A model generated the notes under the pieces. The model saw only the letters and a program-made list of their open reading frames with translations, was not told where the DNA came from and ran no database searches. Positions 6,933-15,376 of a DNA stretch of 64,000 bases are shown piece by piece. Positions within the stretch are counted from its first letter, which is position 1. The number at the start of each line of letters is the position of its first letter. The position numbers and the translations under genes are program-made. Source of the stretch: Acidaminococcus sp. (GTDB taxonomy: Bacteria; Bacillota; Negativicutes; Acidaminococcales; Acidaminococcaceae); NCBI GenBank assembly GCA_022482815.1, contig JAKVOM010000001.1, forward strand, positions 62,001-126,000, written 5' to 3'.

Positions 6933-8448
6933 TGCTCTCACCTTCGTCCTGTACCCACAGTGCGCGCTGCTCTGTCACAAACGGCAGCAGTTCCTGCATC
7001 TGCCGCTTCTGATCTTCAAGCAGGGACAAAGTGGCCTGTACGACGCCGCGGTCAAAGCTGACATTAGCGCTCCCCATGGTCGCAGTAGAGAAGTTTTCAC
7101 CCTTCAGGGAACGAATGTGCTGCGTCACGGTCAGGTACCACTGCCGCGTCTGTCCGATCCGCTTCTGATCAACGGTTGCAACAACGAGGTAGGAAGCGCC
7201 GGCAGCCTGTGCTTTCTCTCCCAGCTGCGTCGGTTCCTGGAATTCATTGCCGGGAATGACGCCTTTATCAATGACGACATAAGACGGCAGGAGCGCTTTA
7301 TATTCATCCATCAGAAAACGCCCCAGATCCGGTGAGAAGCGGTCGTCAAAGCCCTTATTTCTGGCATAGACTGCCAGTGCCACGAGCGGCTTTCCTTCGG
7401 TACGGCGCTCGTCGGGCGGATACTTCATGGCTCCTGCTGCGATGGCAGCGTCCCAGGCATCATAGAAATGGCGCACGGCCAGATCATAATAGAAGGATAC
7501 CGGATGCTGGTAAGAAGTGTACTTTTCGGAAAGAGCATATTTCTGCAGCGTTCCGAACTGCGTATAGCCCCCGCCCACAAAAGTCTGCAGGCTGCCCGGC
7601 ACCGGGTCGAGGCTCGTGACGACACGCAGGATGTCGATTTTGTTTCCGTAGGTATCCGCGAAGGCTTTGTTGCCCACAGCAGGCGCACCAAAGGTAATCA
7701 CAGGAATCTGCTCTTTAGAAACGCCCTGCTCCGCCAGGCGCTCGCCCAGGAGCGTAGCTGCCGCCCCGCCGAGACTATGGCCGGTAAGCAGCAAACGGCG
7801 CTCAGGGTGCTTTTTCAGATAGGCCGGAAGATCATCGGGCAGCCCATCTCCGTCAATATCAATAGGCGCCTTCAGAATGGTTTTAGCATAGGTATCAAAG
7901 CCCTCATGAACAGCCGGCACGCTCTTATCCTTGCGGGGATTTTTCCCACTATCTGCCGCGGCAAAAGGAACCTGATCCGTCTGCAAATTGAGCTTCCAGT
8001 CTCCCTGGCTCTGGCTGCCGCGGACTGCCAGAATCGTCGGTTTGATTCCATGAATCGGCTTATCTCCGACGGCTACATCAAAATGAACCACGGTTTTACC
8101 GTCACGGCTGGAATATGGTGTGACCTTCCACCCGTAATCCGTAAAAAGCTCATGTTCCTGGCTGCCGGACCCATTTTTGTAAGTGCCCGAACAAAGTGAA
8201 GCGGCAGCTGCCGTCACAGCTGCTTTTTGAACTTCTTTCCGCAGTTCCTGTGAAGTTTTGACAGCGGTCTCGGAAGCAGACGGAGCCTCCTTAGAAGTTG
8301 CGGATGCGGCAGCAGGCTGAGATTGTGCTTTGGCAGCTGCTAAAGCCGGCACCGTGCTTCCCCACATCCCTGAAAAAAGGAGAAGGCCCAGTGTCATAGA
8401 GAGGGCCTTGGTAGAAATATATTTTTTACTTTGCTGAATGTGCTTCAT
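6919..8448 (-). CDS. Secreted class 3 lipase-like alpha/beta hydrolase
   Basis: The 509-residue protein begins with a Sec signal peptide (basic start, hydrophobic TLGLLLFSGMWG, cleavage near ALA-AAK) and a low-complexity Ala/Ser/Glu linker to about residue 75. The central part has class 3 lipase features: HEGFDTYAKTI, the nucleophile elbow GHSLGGAAA near residue 223, and the acidic-residue region DPVPGS near 280. A C-terminal region from about 380 is not recognised. It would act outside the cytoplasm, probably on esters or acyl lipids. It overlaps the upstream secreted-protein gene by 23 bases, which suggests coupled translation. Confidence 0.82.
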   Translation of the reverse strand: MKHIQQSKKYISTKALSMTLGLLLFSGMWGSTVPALAAAKAQSQPAAASATSKEAPSASETAVKTSQELRKEVQKAAVTAAAASLCSGTYKNGSGSQEHELFTDYGWKVTPYSSRDGKTVVHFDVAVGDKPIHGIKPTILAVRGSQSQGDWKLNLQTDQVPFAAADSGKNPRKDKSVPAVHEGFDTYAKTILKAPIDIDGDGLPDDLPAYLKKHPERRLLLTGHSLGGAAATLLGERLAEQGVSKEQIPVITFGAPAVGNKAFADTYGNKIDILRVVTSLDPVPGSLQTFVGGGYTQFGTLQKYALSEKYTSYQHPVSFYYDLAVRHFYDAWDAAIAAGAMKYPPDERRTEGKPLVALAVYARNKGFDDRFSPDLGRFLMDEYKALLPSYVVIDKGVIPGNEFQEPTQLGEKAQAAGASYLVVATVDQKRIGQTRQWYLTVTQHIRSLKGENFSTATMGSANVSFDRGVVQATLSLLEDQKRQMQELLPFVTEQRALWVQDEGESNENH

Positions 8449-9043
8449 TGATTTCCCTGATTTCCTCCTGACTCAAATGAGCCGTAATGATGCCATCCAA
8501 AAGGTCTCCCAGTTCATCGACCTGGAAGATAATGTCGATGCCGCCGTTACCAAGGATATAATCCTCAGGTACGCGGGTAATCGGCTTCTTCGGTACAAAC
8601 TTTACATAGCCATCGCGGAAGAAATTCGTCTTTGACTTGGCCTTGAGATCATCCACTGTCAGTTTCACTACGTTCTGGAGCGGAATCCGCTGACCGGTCT
8701 TTAAATCATAGACGGCGCCCCAGGCTTTCAATTTATTGACCTTCCCGTCATTGCGGAGGTCATACATGGTAAAGGAAACAAGGTCCTTATCTTCATAAGC
8801 GGTATCGAACCAGGTTCTGCCGGAAATGAACTTATGGGCCATATAATCATAGCGGAAATCATCCATGAACCCGCGGATATCCGCATTGATGGCTTTTGTG
8901 GAAGCCTTGCTGGCTGCAGTTATGTAAGGCCAGCTCATTTCGATATTATCGATGGCTGCTTCCTTTTTCTCGATTTCTGCCATAGCAGGAAACGTCAGTC
9001 CCAGGCAAAGGACGAGAGCTGCAAAAAAACTTTTCTTGAACAT
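8426..9043 (-). CDS. Exported DUF3298/RsiV-like protein
   Basis: The protein has a clear signal peptide (FFAALVLCLGLTFPAMA, cleaved near residue 22) and about 183 mature residues. The fold signature resembles DUF3298/DUF4163: an N-terminal strand IEMSWPYITAASK, then FTMYDLRNDGKVN and WGAVYDLKTGQRI, and a terminal strand DIIFQVDELG. Such domains occur in RsiV-type anti-sigma factors and periplasmic proteins and bind carbohydrate or lysozyme in known cases; no membrane anchor is present here. The start at 9043 is preferred because AAAGGAG is 8 bases away; an ATG at 9052 would be too close. It heads the lipase operon. Confidence 0.75.
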   Translation of the reverse strand: MFKKSFFAALVLCLGLTFPAMAEIEKKEAAIDNIEMSWPYITAASKASTKAINADIRGFMDDFRYDYMAHKFISGRTWFDTAYEDKDLVSFTMYDLRNDGKVNKLKAWGAVYDLKTGQRIPLQNVVKLTVDDLKAKSKTNFFRDGYVKFVPKKPITRVPEDYILGNGGIDIIFQVDELGDLLDGIITAHLSQEEIREINEAHSAK

Positions 9044-9142
9044 TGCATGCACTCCTTTCGCTTTTACATTATCTTATATTATACCATATTTACAAACTAA
9101 AATATCATGCTGCGTTTTTCTTGAAGAATTCGTAACCGTGCC

Positions 9143-9868
9143 CTATTTCTTTATTTCCTTGTTATCAGGTATACCGCTGCGGCGCTCTACGGCAATGACC
9201 GAAAGCGTAGTATCCGCCACTTTGAATTTGATATTGAAGCTGCCAAAGTCCATTCCGTAAATGCGGCCGGGATCATTTTGGTAGTGCGGTCTCGGGTCCT
9301 GGGCCAGGACACCGATAAGAGCCCTGCGCTGCGCTTCCGGAATCTGATTGAGCAAACTTTCCGGAAAATCCACGTCAAGAGTTTTATCAGGCGACGGAGC
9401 AAAGCCGCAGGTGGCTTCTTCCCGGATGTCCGCATAAGGGACATAGGGCTTGATATCATAAATCGGAGTCCCGTCCATCAAATCCGCTCCACTTACCACA
9501 AGCCGCGGTCCCGTCGGTGAATCCCACAAGATTTTTTCCAGTTTTACGACGGAAAGACCCAGTGGGTTCGGACGGAAAGGAGTACGGGTGGCAAAGACGC
9601 CGAGCCGCTTGTTGCCGCCAAACCTCGGCGGACGCACGGTCGGTGACCACGTCTTATTCTGCGAAAACTCCCAGATCAGCCAGATGTGTGAAAAGGTGTC
9701 CAGTCCACGCAGCGCTTCGGGCATCCTGAATCCTTCCAAAAAAACGATTTGTCCCGTCAGTTCCGGTACAAGACCGCTTTGACGGGGCAAACCAAATTTT
9801 TCAGGAAGCAGCCCCTCATAGCGCGCTATGGGTTTAAGAAGTAATCCTTCGCTGCTCATTTGTTCCAT
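9143..9868 (-). CDS. trmO: TrmO-type tRNA (t6A37) N6-methyltransferase
   Basis: The 241-residue protein has the full signature of the TsaA/TrmO family: LLLKPIARYEG at the start, IWLIWEFSQN near residue 65, RPPRFGGNKRLGVFATR near 80, FRPNPLGLS near 98 and DGTPIYDIKPYVPYAD near 130. TrmO uses S-adenosylmethionine to convert t6A37 into m6t6A37 in tRNA-Thr, which improves decoding. The C-terminal part after about residue 160 matches the small extra domain of bacterial TrmO. The ATG overlaps the stop of the upstream SYLF gene (TAATG), so the pair is co-translated, although no functional link between them is known. Confidence 0.92.
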   Translation of the reverse strand: MEQMSSEGLLLKPIARYEGLLPEKFGLPRQSGLVPELTGQIVFLEGFRMPEALRGLDTFSHIWLIWEFSQNKTWSPTVRPPRFGGNKRLGVFATRTPFRPNPLGLSVVKLEKILWDSPTGPRLVVSGADLMDGTPIYDIKPYVPYADIREEATCGFAPSPDKTLDVDFPESLLNQIPEAQRRALIGVLAQDPRPHYQNDPGRIYGMDFGSFNIKFKVADTTLSVIAVERRSGIPDNKEIKK

Positions 9869-10488
9869 TAATCAGAAGTCACTTTCGGAATCTTTGTTTC
9901 GTTCAGGTCGTTATCCACGTAGAACCGCGTTCCTTTAGCCGTCAGTTCTGCTGCGAGGCCCTTGGTCGTCATCTGGTACATCCACATGCCCGGAGCGACC
10001 TGGAAAGAACCTTCCAGCGCGTCGCCGTGAACATCATCCGTAGCTGCGGCAACAGCCTGACCGCCAAAGGTCCATCCCTTGGAAACAAAGCTTGTAAAAG
10101 CATCGATGGTGTCGAAGACAAAGACAATATTGGACTGGCGGACACCGATACCAAGTCCCAGTTTGCCTTCTGCCATCTTCATGAAGATTTCCTTACCGTT
10201 GGATTGGTTAACAGCCCGGCCGCGTCCATGGCCCCCGCCAATGAAACCGGCCGTGTAGCTCGTATCCATGAAAACAGCATACCCGTAGGCATGTTCAATG
10301 GCACGTTTCGACTTCGGTTTCTTTTCATAGAGATCTTGCAGGACTTTGTAGGTCTTTACCCGAAGTTCCTGTCTTTGCTGCTCTTTTTTCTCCGCTTTTT
10401 CCTGTGCCGTGGCTGCGTCAGCCATGACAGGGACAAGCATGAGACAAAAGGCGAGTATGGCAACCATCCATTTCGTCAGTTTCCTCAT
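9868..10488 (-). CDS. Exported SYLF/YSC84-domain lipid-binding protein
   Basis: An N-terminal signal peptide (MVAILAFCLMLVPVMADA, cleaved near residue 25) precedes a basic, Gln/Glu-rich helix and one SYLF domain. The domain shows YGYAVFMDTSYTAGFIGGG, the glycine-rich GRGRAVNQSNGKE, and LGLGIGVRQSNIVFVF near residues 110-125. SYLF domains bind phospholipids. In diderm bacteria exported versions are thought to sit at the inner face of the outer membrane or the periplasmic face of the inner membrane. The 206-residue length is typical. It is co-transcribed with trmO. Precise role unknown. Confidence 0.82.
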   Translation of the reverse strand: MRKLTKWMVAILAFCLMLVPVMADAATAQEKAEKKEQQRQELRVKTYKVLQDLYEKKPKSKRAIEHAYGYAVFMDTSYTAGFIGGGHGRGRAVNQSNGKEIFMKMAEGKLGLGIGVRQSNIVFVFDTIDAFTSFVSKGWTFGGQAVAAATDDVHGDALEGSFQVAPGMWMYQMTTKGLAAELTAKGTRFYVDNDLNETKIPKVTSD

Positions 10489-10527
10489 TTTTATCCCTCC
10501 TGACCATTACTGAAATTTTCTACTTCA

Positions 10528-11943
10528 TTATGCATTTGCCATCGGGAGAATCGAACCGCCGCCAATAAGGCCAATAGAGCGGCCGCCCAGCCACTGGTTT
10601 GCCGTATCATTGCGGTCGTAATAAATGTTGTGGCCATTGCCCTTGATATTGGAAAGTGTCGTATCCGCGTCCGTGAACGCCGTCACATAGGCATCCCCCG
10701 TCAAGGACCAGGTTGATTTGGCATCCAGGGATACGGCCGTGCGCTGTGCCTTCTTGTCCGCGTTAATGGTTCCGTTCCAATGGCTTTCGTTTTCCAGTTT
10801 GACTTCCGCCGAGCTGAGGTTATCCACGGTGATGCTGCCGCTTAAAGGCTGCTGGTTGGCAATAAATTCGGCAGCAGCACCATTTTCTCCCTGCTTGCCC
10901 CACTCGCCGCCTGCAACCTTGGCCAGCACGTCACCTTCATACTGCAGGCCCGTCATTTCAAGATAGACACGGGCTCTGGTATTCGTTACATAAAACATCG
11001 GTCCGTACCCGACGTGACGCAGCGTGCTGTGTTTTGCGGAAAACCGGGAATAACTGTCTGCCGCCGGAGCCGTGTGCAGCTGGCGGTAGAGCAGCACACC
11101 TTCACTGCCGCCGCCCGTAAAATCAGCATATTCCAGTCTGGCCACATTACGGCCTTCCACGACAACAATATTGCTGTTGCCTGCACCGCCGCGGACTTCA
11201 GAAACGGAGATATCCCCGCCGGAATACACAACCGGGCTGTCCGTACCGGACGTGGAGAGCGTGCTCTGCGTCACCGTCACGGCCGCTTTGCCGCCGGCTG
11301 CGCTGACTGCCGCACTATGGGTACCTGCCGTACCCACGTTGACATTATTGGCCGTTATCTTGCCCTCCTGAGAGGAGGCAAGTCCGGGGCACCATTCTCC
11401 ATCTGTACGGATATTGCTGTTATGTACCGTCACATTGGCCTGCGGGCCTACTGCAAAAATAGCGGCCGCACCGTCAGCCTGGGCATGAAGCACGCAGCCT
11501 TCCAGGGAAGCCGTACTGTTCACAGCGTCCACCACTGCATTCTGACCATTGAGACGGCTGCCCTTAAGACTCGTCGAATTTCCCAGTTTACTGAGGTTGC
11601 TGTGGCTGACGGTCACATTAGCCCCATTGCGGAGCAGCAGTGCGTTCTGGTCGGCCTGAGCTGCCGCATAGCCATCGTATAAAGTCTTCGTTTCACCGGA
11701 AACCGTCTCTACACCACGGAGTTCCTCTACGGGCAGCGGCTGGCCTTCTACGTAAGAAGAAGCTTTGACAGAGGCTACGTTTTTGTTCGTGCCTGCCATT
11801 GCCTTATCCGCCGCGGAAGGAATTGTCGTTTCTTCCGTAGTCTGTGTCGTACCGGCAGCAGCCGTCTGAGATGCGGCCTGCACTCCGGAATACGTCATCA
11901 GCGTCAGCATCACTGCCAGCGCCAGAGATCTGTTAAATTTCAT
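10528..11943 (-). CDS. Secreted right-handed beta-helix protein (passenger-like)
   Basis: A signal peptide (LALAVMLTLMTYSGVQA) leads into a Thr/Ala-rich linker and then about 370 residues of irregular beta-helix repeats. Each turn resembles ANVTVHNSNI or GDISVSEVRG, with polar ladders of Asn, Ser and Thr. This is the pattern of autotransporter passengers and pectate-lyase-like surface proteins. It has no autotransporter beta-barrel, sorting signal or lipobox, so it ends as a free passenger-like protein with the C-terminus GGGSILPMANA. It may be released or be held by a partner. The gene is alone between an intergenic repeat region upstream and the SYLF gene 40 bases downstream. Confidence 0.72.
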   Translation of the reverse strand: MKFNRSLALAVMLTLMTYSGVQAASQTAAAGTTQTTEETTIPSAADKAMAGTNKNVASVKASSYVEGQPLPVEELRGVETVSGETKTLYDGYAAAQADQNALLLRNGANVTVSHSNLSKLGNSTSLKGSRLNGQNAVVDAVNSTASLEGCVLHAQADGAAAIFAVGPQANVTVHNSNIRTDGEWCPGLASSQEGKITANNVNVGTAGTHSAAVSAAGGKAAVTVTQSTLSTSGTDSPVVYSGGDISVSEVRGGAGNSNIVVVEGRNVARLEYADFTGGGSEGVLLYRQLHTAPAADSYSRFSAKHSTLRHVGYGPMFYVTNTRARVYLEMTGLQYEGDVLAKVAGGEWGKQGENGAAAEFIANQQPLSGSITVDNLSSAEVKLENESHWNGTINADKKAQRTAVSLDAKSTWSLTGDAYVTAFTDADTTLSNIKGNGHNIYYDRNDTANQWLGGRSIGLIGGGSILPMANA

Positions 11944-12067
11944 AAGTGGAACACTCCCTCATCTTTATTTCTTCTATAAGCATATTATAAGTATACCATT
12001 TTTGCCGTTTGAATAACATGGAGGAATGGGACAAGTCTGTGTCAAAAGAGGAAAAGGCGTTCAAAAA

Positions 12068-12145
12068 GGGGACTGTGAAAAAATGAAACCATTTTTCACA
12101 GTCCCCTTCGCTGGTCGCGGGTCGCTGGCCGCAGGTCGCCCATGG
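12068..12145 (+). repeat. Terminator-like hairpin with heptad-repeat tail
   Basis: 12068-12106 is a near-perfect stem whose left arm is GGGGACTGTGAAAAA. The tail at 12109-12145 is the 7-base unit repeated four times (GCTGGTC, GCGGGTC, GCTGGCC, GCAGGTC). It lies upstream of the beta-helix gene, on the opposite strand to it, with no plus-strand gene before it, so here it is not an obvious gene terminator. Confidence 0.7.
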
Positions 12146-12823
12146 AAACAAAATCGCTTCGGCAATTTTGTCTTGAACAAATAAAACAGGATTTCTCAGT
12201 CAAGTTATTCATCTCAAAAATCTAACAAAATTAGAAAAAATCTCTCAGACGCTGCTCACAAGGACAACCGAGTATCAAAGCATGGGAGATTCTTTTCTCC
12301 AATCACATCCTCTTCGAAACGTACACCCCGATACCACACCTCTTTTTTATTTTATTTCTGTTGGACTCTGCTGCAAGACAGTCTCAGATACGCGAAAGGC
12401 GGGCACGGGGCCCAGAAGATGTACACAAATAGTACCTCGATGGATCACACGCCCGCCTGACAAAGTAGATGAGGCAGGGAGCCAATGATTCAATGAACGG
12501 CTTCAGATACATGCGGGTTCAGCGTTCAGCCGGATACCAAATATGGAAGACACTTTTTTCTCCAATTACATCCTCTTCGAAACGTACACCCCGATACCAC
12601 ACCTCTTTTTTATTTTGTTTCTGTTGGACTCTGCTGCAAGACAACTGCTGGGCCACAACAGATTTGGCAAGAGATATTTCAAAAAATATTCAAAAGTGTT
12701 TTTCTGTCTCTGGTACTGTCCCAAGCACTCTACTTAAGTATCCACCACAAAACTTATTTTAAGCACTGCCGTTATTTCATTTTTCACAGAAGATTTGCTG
12801 CAAGACAACTGCAGGGACGCGAA

Positions 12824-13148
12824 GGACCGGGTTGAGGCCACGAGGGCGGAACTGAGCGCCAACGATCCACAAGCGCAGCGCCGTGGGAGTGAGGGGAGCC
12901 ACTGACTCATTCAACATCCCATCTTCGCACATCTATGCCGTTCTCTCGTTGTCGTCAAGGACTGGGCTTACGCCCGGTAAACCGGCGCCTTGTCTCCTAG
13001 AGAGAACGGCATATCTGCGTGAATCTGGAGATATTTCAATGAATCAGCGGCTCCCCTCGACGCGAAGTTTCTCAGAAGCAGCGACGAGGAGGAGCTGCGT
13101 GAGTTTCCTTTTCGGCCGAAGGCCGCACGAGTGGTCGCAACCCGGTCC
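12824..13148 (+). ncRNA. Structured repeat RNA, copy with nested P2 domain
   Basis: GGACCGGGTTG at 12824-12834 pairs with CAACCCGGTCC at 13138-13148. Nested inside are GGGAGCC (12894) with GGCTCCC (13049-13055), and TATGCCGTTCTCTC (12934-12947) with its perfect complement at 13000-13013. The conserved strand CCGACAAAGTAGATG follows the outer helix. Here the P2 domain sits within the P3 hairpin, unlike the copies at 13567 and 31185, so this copy may have arisen by insertion of one element into another. Confidence 0.55.
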
Positions 13149-13566
13149 GACAAAGTAGATGCGGCAGGGAGCCAATGATTCAATGAACGGCTTCAGATAC
13201 ATACGGGTTCAGCGTTCAGCCGAGTACCCAAATATGAAAGATACTTTTTCTCCAATCACATCCTCTCCGAAACGTACACCCCGATACCACACCTCTTTTT
13301 CTTTTGTTTCTGTTGGACTCTGCTGCAAGACAACTGCAGATACAAGGAAGGCGGACTTAGGGACCCGAGATAATACAAAAATAGTATATCGAGTGGTTCC
13401 TAAGTCCGCCTGACACAGTAGATGCAGCAGGGAGCCAATGATTCAATAAACGGTTTCAAATACATGCGGGTTCAGCGTTCAACCAGATACCAAATATGGA
13501 AGACACTTTTTTCTCCAATCACATCCTCTTCGAAACGTACACCCCCGATACCACACCTCTTTTTAT

Positions 13567-13950
13567 CTTGTTTCTGTTGGACTCTGCTGCAAGACAGTCT
13601 CAGATACGCGAAAGGCGGGCGCGGGGCCCAGAAGATGTACACAAATAGTACCTCGATGGGTCACGCGCCCACCTGACAAAGTAGATGAGGCAGGGAGCCA
13701 ATGATTCAATGAACGGCTTCAGATACATGCGGATGTGCCAGCTACGCAAGAAGACAATCCGGAGGGTTACCGGGTGTAACTCGAGGAATTGTCGACACAG
13801 CGTAACTGGCACAGACACATGTAGATGAAGTTGCGAATGAATCACTGGTTCCCTAATTCTGCGGAGGACAACGGAAACCTCCATAGAAAAAGCTCTGCCT
13901 CATGATGCGCGCGAGGCAAGCCGAGCGCCAGCATAAGGCAGGTGCCTTTA
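13567..13950 (+). ncRNA. Complete copy of the structured repeat RNA element
   Basis: This copy shows every helix of the family. P1 is GTTTCTGTTG and CTCTGC (13570-13587) with GCGGAG and CAACGGAAAC (13861-13878). P3 is 13614-13629 with 13658-13673. P2 is 13693-13708 with 13838-13853, extended by a perfect inner helix TGTGCCAG / CTGGCACA (13734-13747 with 13800-13813). The last hairpin is CTGCCT / AGGCAG at 13895-13941, followed by GTGCCTTT. It ends 5 bases before the stop codon of the convergent acyl-CoA ligase gene. No convincing promoter was found. Confidence 0.6.
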
Positions 13951-13954
13951 AATA

Positions 13955-15268
13955 TCACCTTTTCTTTTTTAACAAATCCAACAAAGCTCTGGTATTTAGC
14001 TTCCCCACCCCATTCAGCGGGAACTCCTTCATCCTTACAAAGTATTTCGGCAGCTCTGACGGCAGAAGACTGCGGCGCAGGGCCGTCCGCAGCGCCGCAT
14101 CCGAGGCATCCCGGTTCAGGATGACAAAGGCGGCCATGTCCTGTCCCCGCCTCTCATCGCGGATAGCAAGGACAATAGCATCGGAGACGATATCAAGCTG
14201 CAGGAGGGCTTCTTCCACCTTGGTGCAGCTGATGGTAAGTCCGCCTTTATTGATAATCTGTCCGCGCCTGCCTTCAAAAATCAGATATCCGTCTTCATCC
14301 CAGTAGCCCGTATCGCCCAGCGTACACGGCTGGGAAAGGCCCTTTACATGATAAGGCGTGTCGATATAGATCAGACCGTCCTTCACGGATACTTTCACAC
14401 CTTTGCAGGGTTTGCCCACGCTCATCGGATGGGCAAGCAGTTCATCATAGGTAAGGCTTGTGATGTAGTCCAGCTCGCTGGCCCCGTAGTAAAGATAGAT
14501 TTCACTGCGAGGGAAACAGTGCTTCAGTGCCTTTGTCGTTGCGGAATCAAGCAGCTGCGACCCTGCCATCACGGTTTTCACTTTAGGAAAAATGGCATTC
14601 ACAGACCGCAGGAAAAGCTTTAATTTAACGGGTACGAGGTAGACAAAGTTGACGGCGTACTTTTCCATAGCTTTGGCCCAGCGGCGCGGATGCAGCCCTT
14701 CGGCCACGACCATAGTCGCTCCGGAATACAGAAGGCAGGCCCAGACATTGAGATTGCCCGTAAAGCTCATGCTGCCTTCCACAAAAGCGACCGTATTCCG
14801 GTCCGATTGAAAAAGCCGGTTCTGCTCCGGGAAAAAGTCGGCCCAGCTGGCATAGGTCCGGTACATGAGTTTTGGCATGCCTGTAGTGCCGGAGCTCAGC
14901 ACGCCCATACAGACGTCCGTGAGATCCGTGTTTTCTTCGGCACCCGGACGCACTTTCCCCGTGTCAATCCAGCGGATATGACGGGCTTTGGCAAGGTTCT
15001 CCGCCATTTCATCCGTCATATCGGGGTGCCCGAGCACAGGAACAAGTCCTGCCCGTTCAGCTCCCAAAAATGCCGTAATCTGGTCGAGCGGACGCCGGCG
15101 GATAATGAGCAAAGTGCCTTGACGCACTTCAGCGTTTCTGAGGGTGTCCGCATAATGATCAGCCAGGTGATTTACTTCCCGATAGGTATAACATTTATCT
15201 TCTGTAATGAAGCACGGTTTGTCCGGAACCTCCCGAGCCCACCGTGCCGTAAGCTGCGCATAATCCAA
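13955..15268 (-). CDS. AMP-forming acyl-CoA ligase (YhfT-like)
   Basis: This ANL-superfamily adenylating enzyme shows the P-loop-like A3 motif LSSGTTGMPKLM near residue 125, the A5 motif YYGASELDY near 265, the A7 motif LGDTGYWDEDGY near 315, the hinge EGRRGQIINKGG near 330 and the C-terminal lysine motif NGVGKLNT near 420. At 437 residues it is compact. A TTG start at 15268 is chosen because AGGGGAG lies 8 bases before it; a GTG at 15352 has no ribosome site. It would activate a carboxylic acid as acyl-AMP and then acyl-CoA. Order after bioY and a thiolase matches the Bacillus yhfUTS operon, in which the ligase is YhfT. Confidence 0.85.
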   Translation of the reverse strand: MDYAQLTARWAREVPDKPCFITEDKCYTYREVNHLADHYADTLRNAEVRQGTLLIIRRRPLDQITAFLGAERAGLVPVLGHPDMTDEMAENLAKARHIRWIDTGKVRPGAEENTDLTDVCMGVLSSGTTGMPKLMYRTYASWADFFPEQNRLFQSDRNTVAFVEGSMSFTGNLNVWACLLYSGATMVVAEGLHPRRWAKAMEKYAVNFVYLVPVKLKLFLRSVNAIFPKVKTVMAGSQLLDSATTKALKHCFPRSEIYLYYGASELDYITSLTYDELLAHPMSVGKPCKGVKVSVKDGLIYIDTPYHVKGLSQPCTLGDTGYWDEDGYLIFEGRRGQIINKGGLTISCTKVEEALLQLDIVSDAIVLAIRDERRGQDMAAFVILNRDASDAALRTALRRSLLPSELPKYFVRMKEFPLNGVGKLNTRALLDLLKKKR

Positions 15269-15376
15269 TGTAGATTCTCCCCTTAATCGTAAACGGCATC
15301 GTATGAGCGGTACCGCACCATTATCACATAACGACAGGCCTTCTGCTTTCACGTGCGGACGGCCATTTGCTGCCAG

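Larger units (their letters stand above)
12284..13950 (+). repeat. Array of a structured ~270-bp repeat (gene-free)
   Basis: Four copies of a unit containing TCCTCTTCGAAACGTACACC and CTGTTGGACTCTGCTGCAAG start near 12284, 12551, 13235 and 13507. Complete spacing between neighbours is about 270 bases. The second copy is interrupted by unrelated AT-rich sequence and by a further element (12824-13148). The last copy continues into a complete element. The repeats diverge mostly in paired positions. Short open frames in this interval are fragments of the repeat itself and show no coding character. Confidence 0.85.

Noticed and set aside
12282-13884. Several short open frames in the repeat array
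   Set aside because: They recur in each repeat copy with frameshifts between copies, so the sequence is conserved as structure and not as protein.
12284-13950. CRISPR array or integron attC array
   Set aside because: Repeats are long, imperfect and structured, with no unique spacers of constant size; no integrase or cassette genes lie between them.
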